Shown piece after piece: positions 15,827 through 24,521 of a DNA stretch of 28,443 nucleotides (its first letter is position 1; each line of letters begins with the position of its first letter). The notes under the pieces are model-generated. The model did no database searches and was not told where the DNA came from. It was given only the letters and a program-made list of their open reading frames with translations. Both the position numbers and the translations under genes were made by a program. The stretch covers positions 1-28,443 of the forward strand of contig CANCAR010000007.1 in assembly GCA_947374125.1 (NCBI GenBank), given 5' to 3'. Origin of the DNA: Hyphomicrobiales bacterium. GTDB taxonomy: Bacteria > Pseudomonadota > Alphaproteobacteria > Rhizobiales > Beijerinckiaceae.

Positions 15827-16813
15827 TTATTCCCCTCGTAAAGGCCTGTTCATGAGCCGGTCTATCGCGCCCTCAACGGTAAGCCCACCTTCTAAGATGG
15901 CCGAAACCGCCTCGGTGACGGGCATTTCGACGCCGCGTGCGCGCGCCATCTCATTGAGCACGCGAGCGGTGTAGACCCCTTCCGCCAATCGACCGCCACC
16001 GGCTTGAGATACGCTCAACCCACGCCCGAGATCATGGCCAAAGGCAAAATTTCTGGATTTCAGTGAACCAGCCGTGAGAACCAAATCGCCAAGGCCCGCG
16101 AGGCCCATGAGCGTTTCGGGTTTGGCGTTGTAGCTTTCCGCAAAGCGTCTGAGCTCCGCAAAGCCGCGCGTAACCAAGGCTGCGCGTGCGCTTTCGCCCA
16201 AACCGCGCCCCTCAACAATACCCGCCGCGATGGCAAGAACGTTTTTAGCCGCGCCACCAATTTCGACACCTCGGACATCGGAGGAATGATAGACACGAAA
16301 GCTCGACGAGCTGAGCGCTTTCGCCAATGCCTCGGCAATCTCGCCAAGGGGCGCGGCTAACACGACCGCTGTCGGCAATCCCCGCGCCACATCTTGCGCG
16401 AAACTTGGGCCTGATAGAATGGCGGGCATTACGCCCTGAATCGAGTCGGTGACGATTTCGCTCATGAATTCGCCGGATTGGCGGTCAATTCCCTTGGCGC
16501 AGACGATCAGAGGAATGCCGCGTTTCATTACCAAAGAAAGAGCGAGCGTCATTTCGCGTAACGCTTGGGCGGGGACCACGAGCAGGATGGCGCGGCCCGC
16601 GTCGGTGGCATCTTTCAGCGACGCAGTGATGCGGATGGTGTCCGGGAGCACGACGCCCGGCAAACGGCGGTTGTTTTCCCGCGTGGCTTGCATCTCCTCG
16701 GCCTGGTCGGCATCCCTGCTCCAGAGCGTTACTTTGCGGCCAGCGCGTGCGGCGGCCAAGGCCAATGCGGTTCCCCATGCGCCCGAGCCGATGACGGAGA
16801 TCGCATCAAACAT
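15827..16813 (-). CDS. gpsA: Glycerol-3-phosphate dehydrogenase [NAD(P)+]
   Basis: Reduces dihydroxyacetone phosphate to sn-glycerol 3-phosphate for phospholipid synthesis. Seen: 328 aa from ATG 16813. The Rossmann motif VIGSGAWGTA is at 7-16, the GPSFA segment at 135-139, catalytic K190 in GGAAKNVLAIAAGI, and the C-terminal domain has LMGLAGLGDLVLT. The start overlaps the tsaD stop by 8 bases, indicating translational coupling. An in-frame start 20 codons upstream lies inside tsaD and would precede the Rossmann fold with unrelated residues. Confidence 0.95.
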   Translation of the reverse strand: MFDAISVIGSGAWGTALALAAARAGRKVTLWSRDADQAEEMQATRENNRRLPGVVLPDTIRITASLKDATDAGRAILLVVPAQALREMTLALSLVMKRGIPLIVCAKGIDRQSGEFMSEIVTDSIQGVMPAILSGPSFAQDVARGLPTAVVLAAPLGEIAEALAKALSSSSFRVYHSSDVRGVEIGGAAKNVLAIAAGIVEGRGLGESARAALVTRGFAELRRFAESYNAKPETLMGLAGLGDLVLTAGSLKSRNFAFGHDLGRGLSVSQAGGGRLAEGVYTARVLNEMARARGVEMPVTEAVSAILEGGLTVEGAIDRLMNRPLRGE

Positions 16814-17852
16814 CGGCTGTGGCCTTTGCTTCGAGCGGCCAGCGGGCGCGCGGAGGTGTATCAAGACCGTCAATTAGGCCGAGGCGAAGCCGTTCAATAC
16901 CCGCCCAAGCAATCATGGCACCGTTATCGGTGCAGAGTGCTAAAGGGGGGGCGACCATAGGTAGGCCATTTGCGTTGGCCAAACGCTGCAAAGACTGCCG
17001 CATCGCAAGATTGGCAGCTACTCCACCCGCAACCACAATCGCGGAAGGTTCCCCATAATCCGCGCGGGCAACCCGCAACGCCATTTTGGTGCGATCGGCC
17101 ACGACATCGACAATGGCGGCTTGAAACGAGGCGCAGAGATTGTTGATATCCGTCCCCGTCAGCGGCGCGATGTTTTCTGCTTCGATTCGTACCGCCGTTT
17201 TGAGGCCGGAAAGTGAAAAATTGGGTTCCTTCCGGCCATGCATGGGTCGCGGAAACGCAAACTGTTCGGGATTTCCTTCCAAAGCGTGCTTTTCAACCTC
17301 AGGACCACCCGGATAGGGAAGGCCTAACATTTTGGCGACTTTGTCGAAAGCTTCGCCAATCGCGTCATCAATGGTCGTGCCCAAGCGCACATAGTCGCCC
17401 ACCCCGCGCACAAACAGCAATTGCGAATGGCCGCCAGATGCCAGCAAGAGCAGAAAGGGAAAAGCCACGCCATCGGTCAGGCGGGGGGATAAAGCATGCG
17501 CTTCAAGGTGGTTGACGGCCAAAAATGGCTTTTGGGCCACAAGCGCCAATGCTTTGCCTGTGGTGAGGCCCACCATGACGCCTCCGATTAAGCCCGGCCC
17601 CGCTGCAGCCGCGATCCCATCCATGTCACTCAGCTTAAGGCCTGCTGTCTTAAGCGCTTGGCCGACCAAAATATCGATGACCTCGACATGGGCGCGTGCA
17701 GCGATTTCGGGCACGACGCCGCCATAGGCTTGGTGCGCCTTGATTTGGCTGAGGATTTCGTTCGAGAGGATGCGACCTTCGCCATCCCGGTCGCTTTCCA
17801 CAACCGATACGGCGGTTTCGTCGCACGTGGTCTCAATGCCTAGAACGCGCAT
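16806..17852 (-). CDS. tsaD: tRNA N6-adenosine threonylcarbamoyltransferase TsaD
   Basis: Transfers the threonylcarbamoyl group to A37 of ANN-decoding tRNAs, with TsaB and TsaE. Seen: 348 aa. GIETTCDETAVSVV (5-18) is an ASKHA nucleotide-binding segment. The metal-binding HLEAH is at 115-119 (H115, H119), then LLASGGHSQL, GEAFDKVAKMLGLPYPGGP, FSLSGLKTAV, and CTDNGAMIAWAG near the end. A strong Shine-Dalgarno AAGGAG lies 5 bases before ATG 17852. It is the first gene of a minus-strand run with gpsA and the EVE gene, and is divergent from hemC. Confidence 0.97.
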   Translation of the reverse strand: MRVLGIETTCDETAVSVVESDRDGEGRILSNEILSQIKAHQAYGGVVPEIAARAHVEVIDILVGQALKTAGLKLSDMDGIAAAAGPGLIGGVMVGLTTGKALALVAQKPFLAVNHLEAHALSPRLTDGVAFPFLLLLASGGHSQLLFVRGVGDYVRLGTTIDDAIGEAFDKVAKMLGLPYPGGPEVEKHALEGNPEQFAFPRPMHGRKEPNFSLSGLKTAVRIEAENIAPLTGTDINNLCASFQAAIVDVVADRTKMALRVARADYGEPSAIVVAGGVAANLAMRQSLQRLANANGLPMVAPPLALCTDNGAMIAWAGIERLRLGLIDGLDTPPRARWPLEAKATADV

Positions 17853-17899
17853 GGCGCTCCTTCTTTCTGATCAATACTGCCTCTTTCGCACAAAGCAGC

Positions 17900-17955
17900 T
17901 TGACCCTATAGATAGTCAAAACGGCTGGCGATTCAGGATCGTTCTTCGACGATCC
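17900..17955. promoter_or_regulatory. Inverted repeats in the tsaD-hemC divergent region
   Basis: Two dyads lie in the 159-base gap. TTGAC (17900-17904) and GTCAA (17915-17919) are separated by 10 bases. GGATCGT (17936-17942) and ACGATCC (17949-17955) form a perfect 7-bp stem with a 6-base loop. Either could be a regulator site or a leader hairpin. No consensus promoter is evident. hemC itself has AAGGA just before its start. Confidence 0.3.
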
Positions 17956-18011
17956 AACCCATACGGATCGACATGGCATAACAGCGGGATGAAGAGCAAG
18001 GTTTAAGGATA

Positions 18012-18941
18012 ATGGCTGGAAAAGGGTTTAAGATTGGTACGCGTGGTAGCCCGCTAGCCTTGTGGCAGGCCAATGAAGTTGCTTCCCGTTTGCGTAAGGC
18101 ACTCAATGTCAATGACGACGCCATTGAGTTGGTGATTATTCGGACATCTGGCGATATGAGCCAAGCGGGCGGTCAGGCGCTGGTTGGCGGCAAAGGCGCA
18201 TTTACCAAAGAAATCGATGAGGCGATGTTGGCGGGTGAGATTGATCTCGCCGTCCATTCGGCCAAAGACATGCCGACCGCCTTTCCAGACGGAATCGATA
18301 TCATTGGCTATTTGCCGCGCGAAGATGTCCGGGACTGCCTGATTTCGGCCAAATATCGCTCCATCGAAGACTTGCCGCAGGGCGCCATTATAGGCACCGC
18401 CAGTTTGCGCCGGGCTGCTCTGATGAAGCGCCTTCGTCCGGATGTGAAGACGCAGGTGCTGCGCGGTAATGTCGATACACGGATCAGGAAATCCGCCGAG
18501 GGCGAGGTCGATGCGACGCTTCTGGCACTCGCGGGACTAAAGCGACTGGGAATTGCCGATAAAGCCGCCGCGATTTTGCCGCTCGATACCTTTCCGCCTG
18601 CCATCGGCCAAGGCGCGGTTGGTGTAACGGCTCGCACAGGTGATTCCCGCGCATACGATGCCTTTGCACTCGTGGCGGATGTGAACACGGGCATTGCGCT
18701 TGCCGCGGAGCGGACCTTTTTGACGATGTTGGACGGTTCATGCCGCACCCCGATTGCGGGACATGCGACGATTGAGGGCGACCGGTTGCATTTTCAGGGG
18801 ATGTTTCTCAGCACGGACGGGCAACAAACCTTTTCTGCCTCCGGCTCCGGCTCGATCAGGGACGCGGCAGCGATTGGCGAAAAGGCGGCGCGCGAGATTC
18901 TGGCCGTGCTTCCGCCGGAAATGCGCCTGCAGAGCGAATGA
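18012..18941 (+). CDS. hemC: Porphobilinogen deaminase (hydroxymethylbilane synthase)
   Basis: Joins four porphobilinogen molecules into hydroxymethylbilane in tetrapyrrole (haem) synthesis. Seen: 309 aa. KIGTRGSPLALWQAN (7-21), GGKGAFTKEID (59-69), HSAKDMP with catalytic D86, GTASLRRAA (128-136), LRGNVDTR, and LDGSCRTPIAG with C244, which anchors the dipyrromethane cofactor. Complete and of normal length. It overlaps hemD by 4 bases (ATGA). Confidence 0.97.
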   Translation: MAGKGFKIGTRGSPLALWQANEVASRLRKALNVNDDAIELVIIRTSGDMSQAGGQALVGGKGAFTKEIDEAMLAGEIDLAVHSAKDMPTAFPDGIDIIGYLPREDVRDCLISAKYRSIEDLPQGAIIGTASLRRAALMKRLRPDVKTQVLRGNVDTRIRKSAEGEVDATLLALAGLKRLGIADKAAAILPLDTFPPAIGQGAVGVTARTGDSRAYDAFALVADVNTGIALAAERTFLTMLDGSCRTPIAGHATIEGDRLHFQGMFLSTDGQQTFSASGSGSIRDAAAIGEKAAREILAVLPPEMRLQSE

Positions 18942-19630
18942 AGCTTCTCCTCACGCGACCAGAGCAAGATGGGGCGGCGACTGCCCGCCGTCTTGTTGCG
19001 CTGGGGCATGAGGTTATAGTGGCACCTGCCACAGAGATTGTTGCTACGGGTAATGCCGTGCCGATCAGCAATTTCGATGCCCTATTGGCGACAAGCGCCA
19101 ATGCGATCCGTGCCATACCGCCCGATACGCTCGAAGCTTTGCGTGACCTGCCGCTCCATTGCGTAGGTCAGAAAACGGCCAGCGTGGCCCGGTCAGTGGG
19201 ATTTCATTCTATCCATGTCGGTGGCGGGTCGGGCGAACGCTTGGTCGACGAGATCAGGGAAGTCTATCCTCCAAGCGCTCGGCTTCTCTATCTTACCGGT
19301 ACGCCACGCAAACCGATGGTTGAAGACGGCCTGAAAGCTGCAGGCTTTACCGTTACCGCAATCGATCTCTACGGCACGCGATCCGTTGCCGATTGGCCCG
19401 GCGATAGGCGCGGGAAACTGGAATCGGTCGATGCCGCCTTGCATTTCTCACGCGCCTCGGTTGAAGGATTGTTAGGCTTGGCTGAAAAAGCCGGATTGAT
19501 GCCCAATTTTCGACAGATGCGACATCTATGCCTATCAAACGATGTTGCTGTTCCGCTCCGCGCAGCAGGCCTAGAAAATGTTGTTGTCTCAAGCATACCG
19601 ACCGAAGCTGGCGTGATCCTGCTACTCTGA
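18938..19630 (+). CDS. hemD: Uroporphyrinogen-III synthase
   Basis: Cyclises hydroxymethylbilane with inversion of ring D. Seen: 230 aa with the start MKLLLTRPEQDGAATARRL, FDALLATSANAIRA (the family's TS-N-A/GVR-type segment), HCVGQKTASVARSVGF, a YLTGTPRK hinge and ALHFSRASVEGLL. HemD sequences diverge strongly, so the call leans on these segments and on the ATGA overlap with hemC. No ribosome binding site of its own is needed if translation is coupled. The 110 bases to the next gene hold no gene or clear terminator. Confidence 0.92.
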   Translation: MKLLLTRPEQDGAATARRLVALGHEVIVAPATEIVATGNAVPISNFDALLATSANAIRAIPPDTLEALRDLPLHCVGQKTASVARSVGFHSIHVGGGSGERLVDEIREVYPPSARLLYLTGTPRKPMVEDGLKAAGFTVTAIDLYGTRSVADWPGDRRGKLESVDAALHFSRASVEGLLGLAEKAGLMPNFRQMRHLCLSNDVAVPLRAAGLENVVVSSIPTEAGVILLL

Positions 19631-19740
19631 TCACATTCAAATCGGAATATGCTTTGGATCAAGGAAACGTAAACCTTAAGCTGGGATGGTAAAGACGAGA
19701 TTCGGTATCTCTATTCTCTCGGCGAAGGACGCACGGACGC

Positions 19741-20778
19741 ATGACGGATGATGAAACAGCAGCTGCGCCTAAAGCCCGTCGTGTGCGGTCCGTGCCACCG
19801 GTGCTTGATCTTTCGGCCGAGGAAGTAAAGGCAGAAGTGAAGCCAACGGAGGAGTCTCATTCGGCTCCAACCGATCCTGTCATGGAGGATCAACCCGCGC
19901 CGCAGACAAACTGGCTAGATCTTCGTGTAATTATACTATCGCTCATTGGCGGTTTTGTAGGTGCTGCGATTTTTGTAGGCGTGCTGCATGTTTGGAGCCC
20001 GTCGGATGCATCGACGGGGCGTATAGCGGCGCTTGAAACAGCGCTTGAAACCACGGTCACGAAGTCCGCTTTGACCGGCCTTGAACAGCGGTTGGCTAAA
20101 GCGGAAGCGGCTAATGCGGATACGCGTCGGCTGATGAGTCAAAACCCGAAAGACGCGGTAGATATATCGGCGATAGAGACGCGTATCGTTGCGTTGGAAA
20201 CTTCCCTTGCGGCTTCAGCCAATAGGGCACCCGTTACCCCCATTCTTTCGGATCGTCTGGCAAGGCGACTAACGCTCACGGCCCTGATCCGTGCCCGAAT
20301 TGAAGCGGGTACGCCGTTTCTGAGCGAATTCGAGGCCTTGGAGTCAGGTGTCGAGCCGTCGCAACAATTCGCGTTTCTAAAGCCATATGCCGATGCCGGT
20401 GTGCCGACCTATGATGACCTGCGGTCGGAACTGGCAAGCGCTTCCAGCCGCATCAAACCCGTTGAACCTCCGCCCGAAGCGGCACCAGCCGATATAGGCG
20501 AACGAATGTTGCAGGGCCTCTCGCGCTTTGTAACCATCACGCCGGTTGGAAAGCCTGACTCTCATGCATCCAACGGATTGAAAGAGATCGATGCTGCCCT
20601 TGTCGCACGCGATGGCACGAAAGCGTTAGCGCTTTGGCATTCGCTCCCGAGCCAGCCGCAGGAAGCGCTCGCCGATTGGGCCAAACGCGTGCAAGCGCGG
20701 CGGAATGCGGAACAGGCAGCGGATGAACTGTTGCACGAGGCGCTCGCGGTCATCAAAGCGAAAGGAGCGGGCCAATGA
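19741..20778 (+). CDS. Mitofilin-domain (Mic60-like) inner-membrane protein
   Basis: Seen: 345 aa. A Pro/Glu/Lys-rich cytoplasmic N-terminus (1-58) precedes one membrane helix (about 62-84) and a coiled-coil stretch (95-165: IAALETALETTV, LEQRLAKAEA, IETRIVALETSL). The C-terminal domain has the LARRLTLTALIRARIEAGTPFLSEFEAL pattern of alphaproteobacterial mitofilin homologues. Known: in this group the gene sits between hemD and hemY and is the bacterial relative of mitochondrial Mic60, linked to inner-membrane shaping. Most of the protein should be periplasmic. Its stop overlaps the hemY start by 4 bases. Confidence 0.85.
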   Translation: MTDDETAAAPKARRVRSVPPVLDLSAEEVKAEVKPTEESHSAPTDPVMEDQPAPQTNWLDLRVIILSLIGGFVGAAIFVGVLHVWSPSDASTGRIAALETALETTVTKSALTGLEQRLAKAEAANADTRRLMSQNPKDAVDISAIETRIVALETSLAASANRAPVTPILSDRLARRLTLTALIRARIEAGTPFLSEFEALESGVEPSQQFAFLKPYADAGVPTYDDLRSELASASSRIKPVEPPPEAAPADIGERMLQGLSRFVTITPVGKPDSHASNGLKEIDAALVARDGTKALALWHSLPSQPQEALADWAKRVQARRNAEQAADELLHEALAVIKAKGAGQ

Positions 20779-22325
20779 TCCGGCTGATCCTTCTGCTTGC
20801 TGCTTTAACCGGCGTGGCCCTTGGTCTGGTTTGGCTTTCCGATCTTCAGGGCGTCGTTTCAGTTACCCTTATGGGGATGAATGTTGAAACCTCGTTGGCG
20901 GTGGCGGCGGTCGTGGTTTTCGCGTTAGCCGTTACGATCTCGATCCTATGGTCGATCCTCCGATTTGTGTTTCGACTGCCGAGCTTGGTGTCCATTGGCT
21001 GGAATGCCAGACGACGGCACAAGGGTCATTTGGCCGTCTCGCGCGGCATGATTGCGGTGGGCGCGGGCGACATGAAAATCGCGCGGCGCAGCGCCAACGA
21101 GGCGGCTCGCCTTTTGGGCCAAGAGCCGCTTGTGTTGCTGCTCTCCGCCCAAGCGGCGCAAATGGAAGGCGACGCTTCTGGTGCGGCGCGAGCCTTTCGC
21201 GGGATGCTTGAAAGCCCGGATACGAAACTCTTGGGCTTGAGGGGCCTTTTCGTCGAGGCGCAACGCGCTGGCAATGAGAGAGAGGCGATCCGATGCGCCG
21301 AGGAGACTATTGCGCTTGCACCGGCTTCCGCCTGGGCCGGTGACGCGCTGATCGAACACCATGCGAAAGCCGGCAACTGGCGAGATGCGCTGAAAGCCTT
21401 AGAGCGAAGCGCCACGGCGTTTGAACGCGGCGAGCGGAAACGGAAGCGTGCTGTGCTGTTGACGGCATTGGCTGCCTCTTTCGGCGATGGAACCCCGGAA
21501 GAGGCTTTGGAAGCGGCCCGAGAAGCCGCCAAGCTCGCCCCTGATCTCGTGCCCGCGCAGGTGGCGTATGGCCGCCTCCTCTCGCGCCGGGGAGACTACC
21601 GCAAAGCGTCCCGAATCCTCGAAGCCGCTTGGAAGGTGAAACCGCACCCTGAGATTGGTGAGGCCTATCTGGCCGTGCGGTCAGGTGATGCAGGCCGGGA
21701 AAAATTAGCCCGGGCCAAGAAGCTTTCCGCCCTTTATCCAGATCATCCCGATAGCCGCTATCTCATGGGCGAAGCTCTTCTGGGTACGCGTGATTTCGAG
21801 CTTGCCCGAAAGGCGCTGGCTCCCTTGCTTGAGGATATGCCGACCGTTCGCGTTTGCCTCTTGATGGCGGAACTTGAAGAGTTGGAACATGGCGATGGCG
21901 GCCATGTGCGCGAGTGGCTTGGCCGCGCTTCGCACGCGCCGCGTGATCAAGCCTGGGTTGCGGACGGCATGGTCACCGATGTGTGGAAACCGCTTTCGCC
22001 GGTCTCGGGCAAGCTCGATGCCTTTGTTTGGGGACGGGCTTCCGAGGCGCTTGCCGACCGGCGTGTTTCGCAAGTGCTTGACGGGGCATTACGACGGTTG
22101 ACGGCTGAAACGCGCCACCCGACACCCAATGATGCACGGGAGCCCGCAGCGCAGGGCTTGAAAAAAACCCTCTCGGCCTCAGCCTTTTTGGCAAGCCAAG
22201 CACAAGAATCCATCAAGCCAGTGTCTGGTAGCACAGCTGCATCACGGCGCAAAAAGGCCGATGTCGTGTTCCCGCTGACGCATTCGCCGGACGACCCGGG
22301 TCTCGACGATAACCGCCAAGATTAA
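20775..22325 (+). CDS. hemY: HemY-family TPR membrane protein
   Basis: Seen: 516 aa. Two membrane helices (about 2-22 and 41-66) precede helical repeats of TPR type (about 85-400, for example LVPAQVAYGRLLSRRGDYRKASRIL spanning roughly residues 255-280). The Lys/Arg-rich tail is probably disordered. Known: the HemY_N family is encoded beside hemC/hemD in proteobacteria. The name is historical and it is not the protoporphyrinogen oxidase called HemY in Bacillus. It probably acts as an inner-membrane scaffold, and its exact function is unresolved. The ATGA overlap with the mitofilin-like gene indicates coupling. Its stop overlaps the stop of the converging racemase-family gene by 4 bases (TTAA). 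Confidence 0.87.
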   Translation: MIRLILLLAALTGVALGLVWLSDLQGVVSVTLMGMNVETSLAVAAVVVFALAVTISILWSILRFVFRLPSLVSIGWNARRRHKGHLAVSRGMIAVGAGDMKIARRSANEAARLLGQEPLVLLLSAQAAQMEGDASGAARAFRGMLESPDTKLLGLRGLFVEAQRAGNEREAIRCAEETIALAPASAWAGDALIEHHAKAGNWRDALKALERSATAFERGERKRKRAVLLTALAASFGDGTPEEALEAAREAAKLAPDLVPAQVAYGRLLSRRGDYRKASRILEAAWKVKPHPEIGEAYLAVRSGDAGREKLARAKKLSALYPDHPDSRYLMGEALLGTRDFELARKALAPLLEDMPTVRVCLLMAELEELEHGDGGHVREWLGRASHAPRDQAWVADGMVTDVWKPLSPVSGKLDAFVWGRASEALADRRVSQVLDGALRRLTAETRHPTPNDAREPAAQGLKKTLSASAFLASQAQESIKPVSGSTAASRRKKADVVFPLTHSPDDPGLDDNRQD

Positions 22326-23086
22326 GCCATCGGTTTGGTATAAAGCCGCCCGAACTGCGGAAGCGAATCGTCAAGGCCCGCCAATCGGATTAAATGCCAC
22401 AAAATGGCGTGGTTGCTCGAGGTGATCGGCTTACCGATTTCGCTTTCAAGCTCCGATAGCGTGCTGACAGCGCGGATGCTGGTGCAGGAGATGAACACAC
22501 CTTCGACTTCTGGATCGGCGGCTGCTTTGCGAACGGCTGCTGCTACCGCATCTTCGGAAATTTTAGCGACGATATTGTCATCGGGCTCCTCGAACGAGAC
22601 GAAAACGGGGATTTGCAAACCGCGCGCTTCAAGCCCTGCGACGATGGCGTCGTTAACGGTTCTGGAATAGGGGGTGACGACTGCTACGCGTTTGACGGAG
22701 AGCGCGCGGAACGCCTCGACACAGGCATGGACCGGGTTACTGACCTCCACTCCGGGATGAACTTGGTGAACAAGTTCGGCAATCGGATCATCCCCGATGA
22801 GCATGGCGGCGGAGGTACAGGCAAAGCCTATGGAGAGAAAATCCCACGGCACGGGAAGCAGCCGCGCGGCCTCAGGAATCAAAGGCTTCATCGCCATCAG
22901 CGTGTCGCGGTTGATCTGGAAATCATTGTAAATACGGGACTGATAGAGCGCGACGCCGGGCAACGCGGCAAAGATCTGACGCGCCTCGAATTCGATGGTC
23001 TGATCCGTGCGTAAGACGATCAAACCGATCCGCGCCCGTTGGCCAAGGCCAGAATCAACCGAGGCTGGAAGTGTTTCATACCGCAT
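22322..23086 (-). CDS. Asp/Glu racemase / maleate isomerase superfamily enzyme
   Basis: Seen: 254 aa from ATG 23086, which has GGGGGAG about 7 bases upstream. A longer in-frame start at 23125 lacks such a site. Both active-site cysteines of the two-domain racemase/isomerase fold are present: C90 in GFACTSAA and C201 in ISCTSIRA. Having both argues for racemase or maleate-isomerase chemistry rather than arylmalonate decarboxylase, which keeps only one. RIGLIVLRTDQTIE at the N-terminus and the VAVVTPYSRTVNDAIVAGL segment resemble the maleate isomerase/EutA branch. The substrate is unknown. It is divergent from the D-amino-acid dehydrogenase gene, so a D-amino acid or related acid is possible. 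Confidence 0.82.
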   Translation of the reverse strand: MRYETLPASVDSGLGQRARIGLIVLRTDQTIEFEARQIFAALPGVALYQSRIYNDFQINRDTLMAMKPLIPEAARLLPVPWDFLSIGFACTSAAMLIGDDPIAELVHQVHPGVEVSNPVHACVEAFRALSVKRVAVVTPYSRTVNDAIVAGLEARGLQIPVFVSFEEPDDNIVAKISEDAVAAAVRKAAADPEVEGVFISCTSIRAVSTLSELESEIGKPITSSNHAILWHLIRLAGLDDSLPQFGRLYTKPMA

Positions 23087-23105
23087 GTCATAGCTCCCCC
23101 GCGTC

Positions 23106-23119
23106 TTTGTTGCAGCAAA
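23106..23119. promoter_or_regulatory. Near-perfect palindrome in the racemase-dadA divergent region
   Basis: TTTGTTGCAGCAAA is a 14-base palindrome except for one mismatched pair (positions 5 and 10). It lies 20 bases upstream of the racemase-family start and could be an operator serving both directions. Nearer dadA, TATAAA (23188-23193) may be its -10 box. It is framed by ATCTC/GAGAT arms (23177-23181, 23195-23199) and has no good -35 box, as in activator-dependent promoters. Confidence 0.3.
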
Positions 23120-23217
23120 TGGCAAGACAAGGTCAAGTCGATGCGATTAGATAGGGAAGAATAAGCGGGATAGAAAATCTCGTCATTTATAAAAGAGATG
23201 GCTTAAAGGGGTGTGGA

Positions 23218-24477
23218 ATGAAGATCGCGGTTCTCGGTGCGGGCGTTATTGGGGTTACGACGGCCTATGAACTGGCGAAAGATGGCCATGAGGTTGTCGT
23301 CATTGACCGATTGTCGGAAGCGGCTTCAGAAACAAGTTTTGCGAATGCCGGTTTAGTCGCGCCCGGCCACGCTTATACCTGGGCCTCGCCGAAGGCTCCG
23401 CGGATTTTATTGCGCTCGCTGATGGATGAAAGCGCAGCCTTACGCTTTAAGCCCAGTCTCGACCCGCAATTATGGTGGTGGACCTATCTCTTTTTAAAAA
23501 ATTGCACGGCGGAAGCCGCCAAAATCAACACTAAGCGCAAAGTGCATTTGTGCATGTATTCGCAAAAACAGCTCGATGGGCTGATTAAAGAGACGGGCAT
23601 CAACCATCATCGGGTTGAGGGCGGGTTGATGTATCTTTACCGCTCGCAGGAATCGTTTGATCGCGGTGCGCGTAACTCGTCCATTCTCTCCGACGAGGGC
23701 CTGAACATCAGGCCGGTATCGGCGAAGGAGGCGGCAGTGCTCGATCCCTCCTTGGAGGCAGTTAAGGACAAGTTCAAAGGCGCGCTTTATTGCCCGTCTG
23801 ACGAGAGCGGTGATGCGCGGGTTTTCACGCAAGCGCTGGCGAAACTAAGCACCGAGAAATACGGTGTTGAATTCCGGTATAATTCCGAAATTCTTGGCTT
23901 TGAAACCTCAGGCGGAAAGGTAACGACCGCCAAACTCTCGAATGGCTCGGTAAACGCGGACGCGTTTGTAATGTGCCTTGGCGTGTTCAGCCCGCAGCTC
24001 TCAAAGCAGTTGGGAACTCGGCTGCCGATTTACCCCATTAAGGGCTATTCGGTGACGCTGCCGATTGAGGGCTCCAACAATGTGCCGCGGTTTGGCGGCG
24101 TCGATGAGGACAACCTCACGGCCTATGCCCGGTTTGGTAACCGCTTTCGCGTGACGGCGACCGCTGAATTTGCAGGCTTTGATAAATCGCATCGGCCATC
24201 GGATTACAGCCATATGCTGAAATCCATAAAAGAATTGTTCCCTGATGCCGCCAATTATGACAAGCCCGATTATTGGGCGGGACTTCGACCCATGACGCCG
24301 GAGGGCACGCCGATTTTTGGACGGGGTAAATTCGACAATCTTTATTTTAATACCGGCCACGGCCATATAGGTTGGACGATGTCGTGCGGATCGGGACGGA
24401 TCACGGCGGATTTGATTGCAGGTAAGACGCCGGCCATCGATCTGACGGGTATGGAACTCAATCCCCGTGCCGCTTGA
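23218..24477 (+). CDS. dadA: D-amino acid dehydrogenase (FAD, DadA family)
   Basis: Oxidatively deaminates D-amino acids to 2-oxo acids, passing electrons to the respiratory chain at the inner membrane. Seen: 419 aa. The FAD dinucleotide-binding motif GAGVIG (7-12) is followed by the acidic end of strand 2, VVVIDR, and the DadA-type segment ETSFANAGLVAPGHAYTWASP. Toward the C-terminus come YPIKGYSVTLP, WAGLRPMTPEGTPIFGR and the flavin-contacting NTGHGHIGWTMSCGSGR. Complete and of family length. A purine-rich AAAGGGG lies just upstream of ATG 23218. The gene is followed at 44 bases by the large 2-oxoacid oxidoreductase, suggesting one operon. Substrate range cannot be read from the sequence. 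Confidence 0.92.
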   Translation: MKIAVLGAGVIGVTTAYELAKDGHEVVVIDRLSEAASETSFANAGLVAPGHAYTWASPKAPRILLRSLMDESAALRFKPSLDPQLWWWTYLFLKNCTAEAAKINTKRKVHLCMYSQKQLDGLIKETGINHHRVEGGLMYLYRSQESFDRGARNSSILSDEGLNIRPVSAKEAAVLDPSLEAVKDKFKGALYCPSDESGDARVFTQALAKLSTEKYGVEFRYNSEILGFETSGGKVTTAKLSNGSVNADAFVMCLGVFSPQLSKQLGTRLPIYPIKGYSVTLPIEGSNNVPRFGGVDEDNLTAYARFGNRFRVTATAEFAGFDKSHRPSDYSHMLKSIKELFPDAANYDKPDYWAGLRPMTPEGTPIFGRGKFDNLYFNTGHGHIGWTMSCGSGRITADLIAGKTPAIDLTGMELNPRAA

Positions 24478-24521
24478 TAGATTGAGCTGAGCTTGGACTT
24501 AAAACAAGGTAGTATTCTCCG

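Noticed and set aside
17900..17919. FNR/FixK-type box upstream of hemC
   Set aside because: The arms TTGAC and GTCAA are separated by 10 bases, whereas such boxes need about 4.
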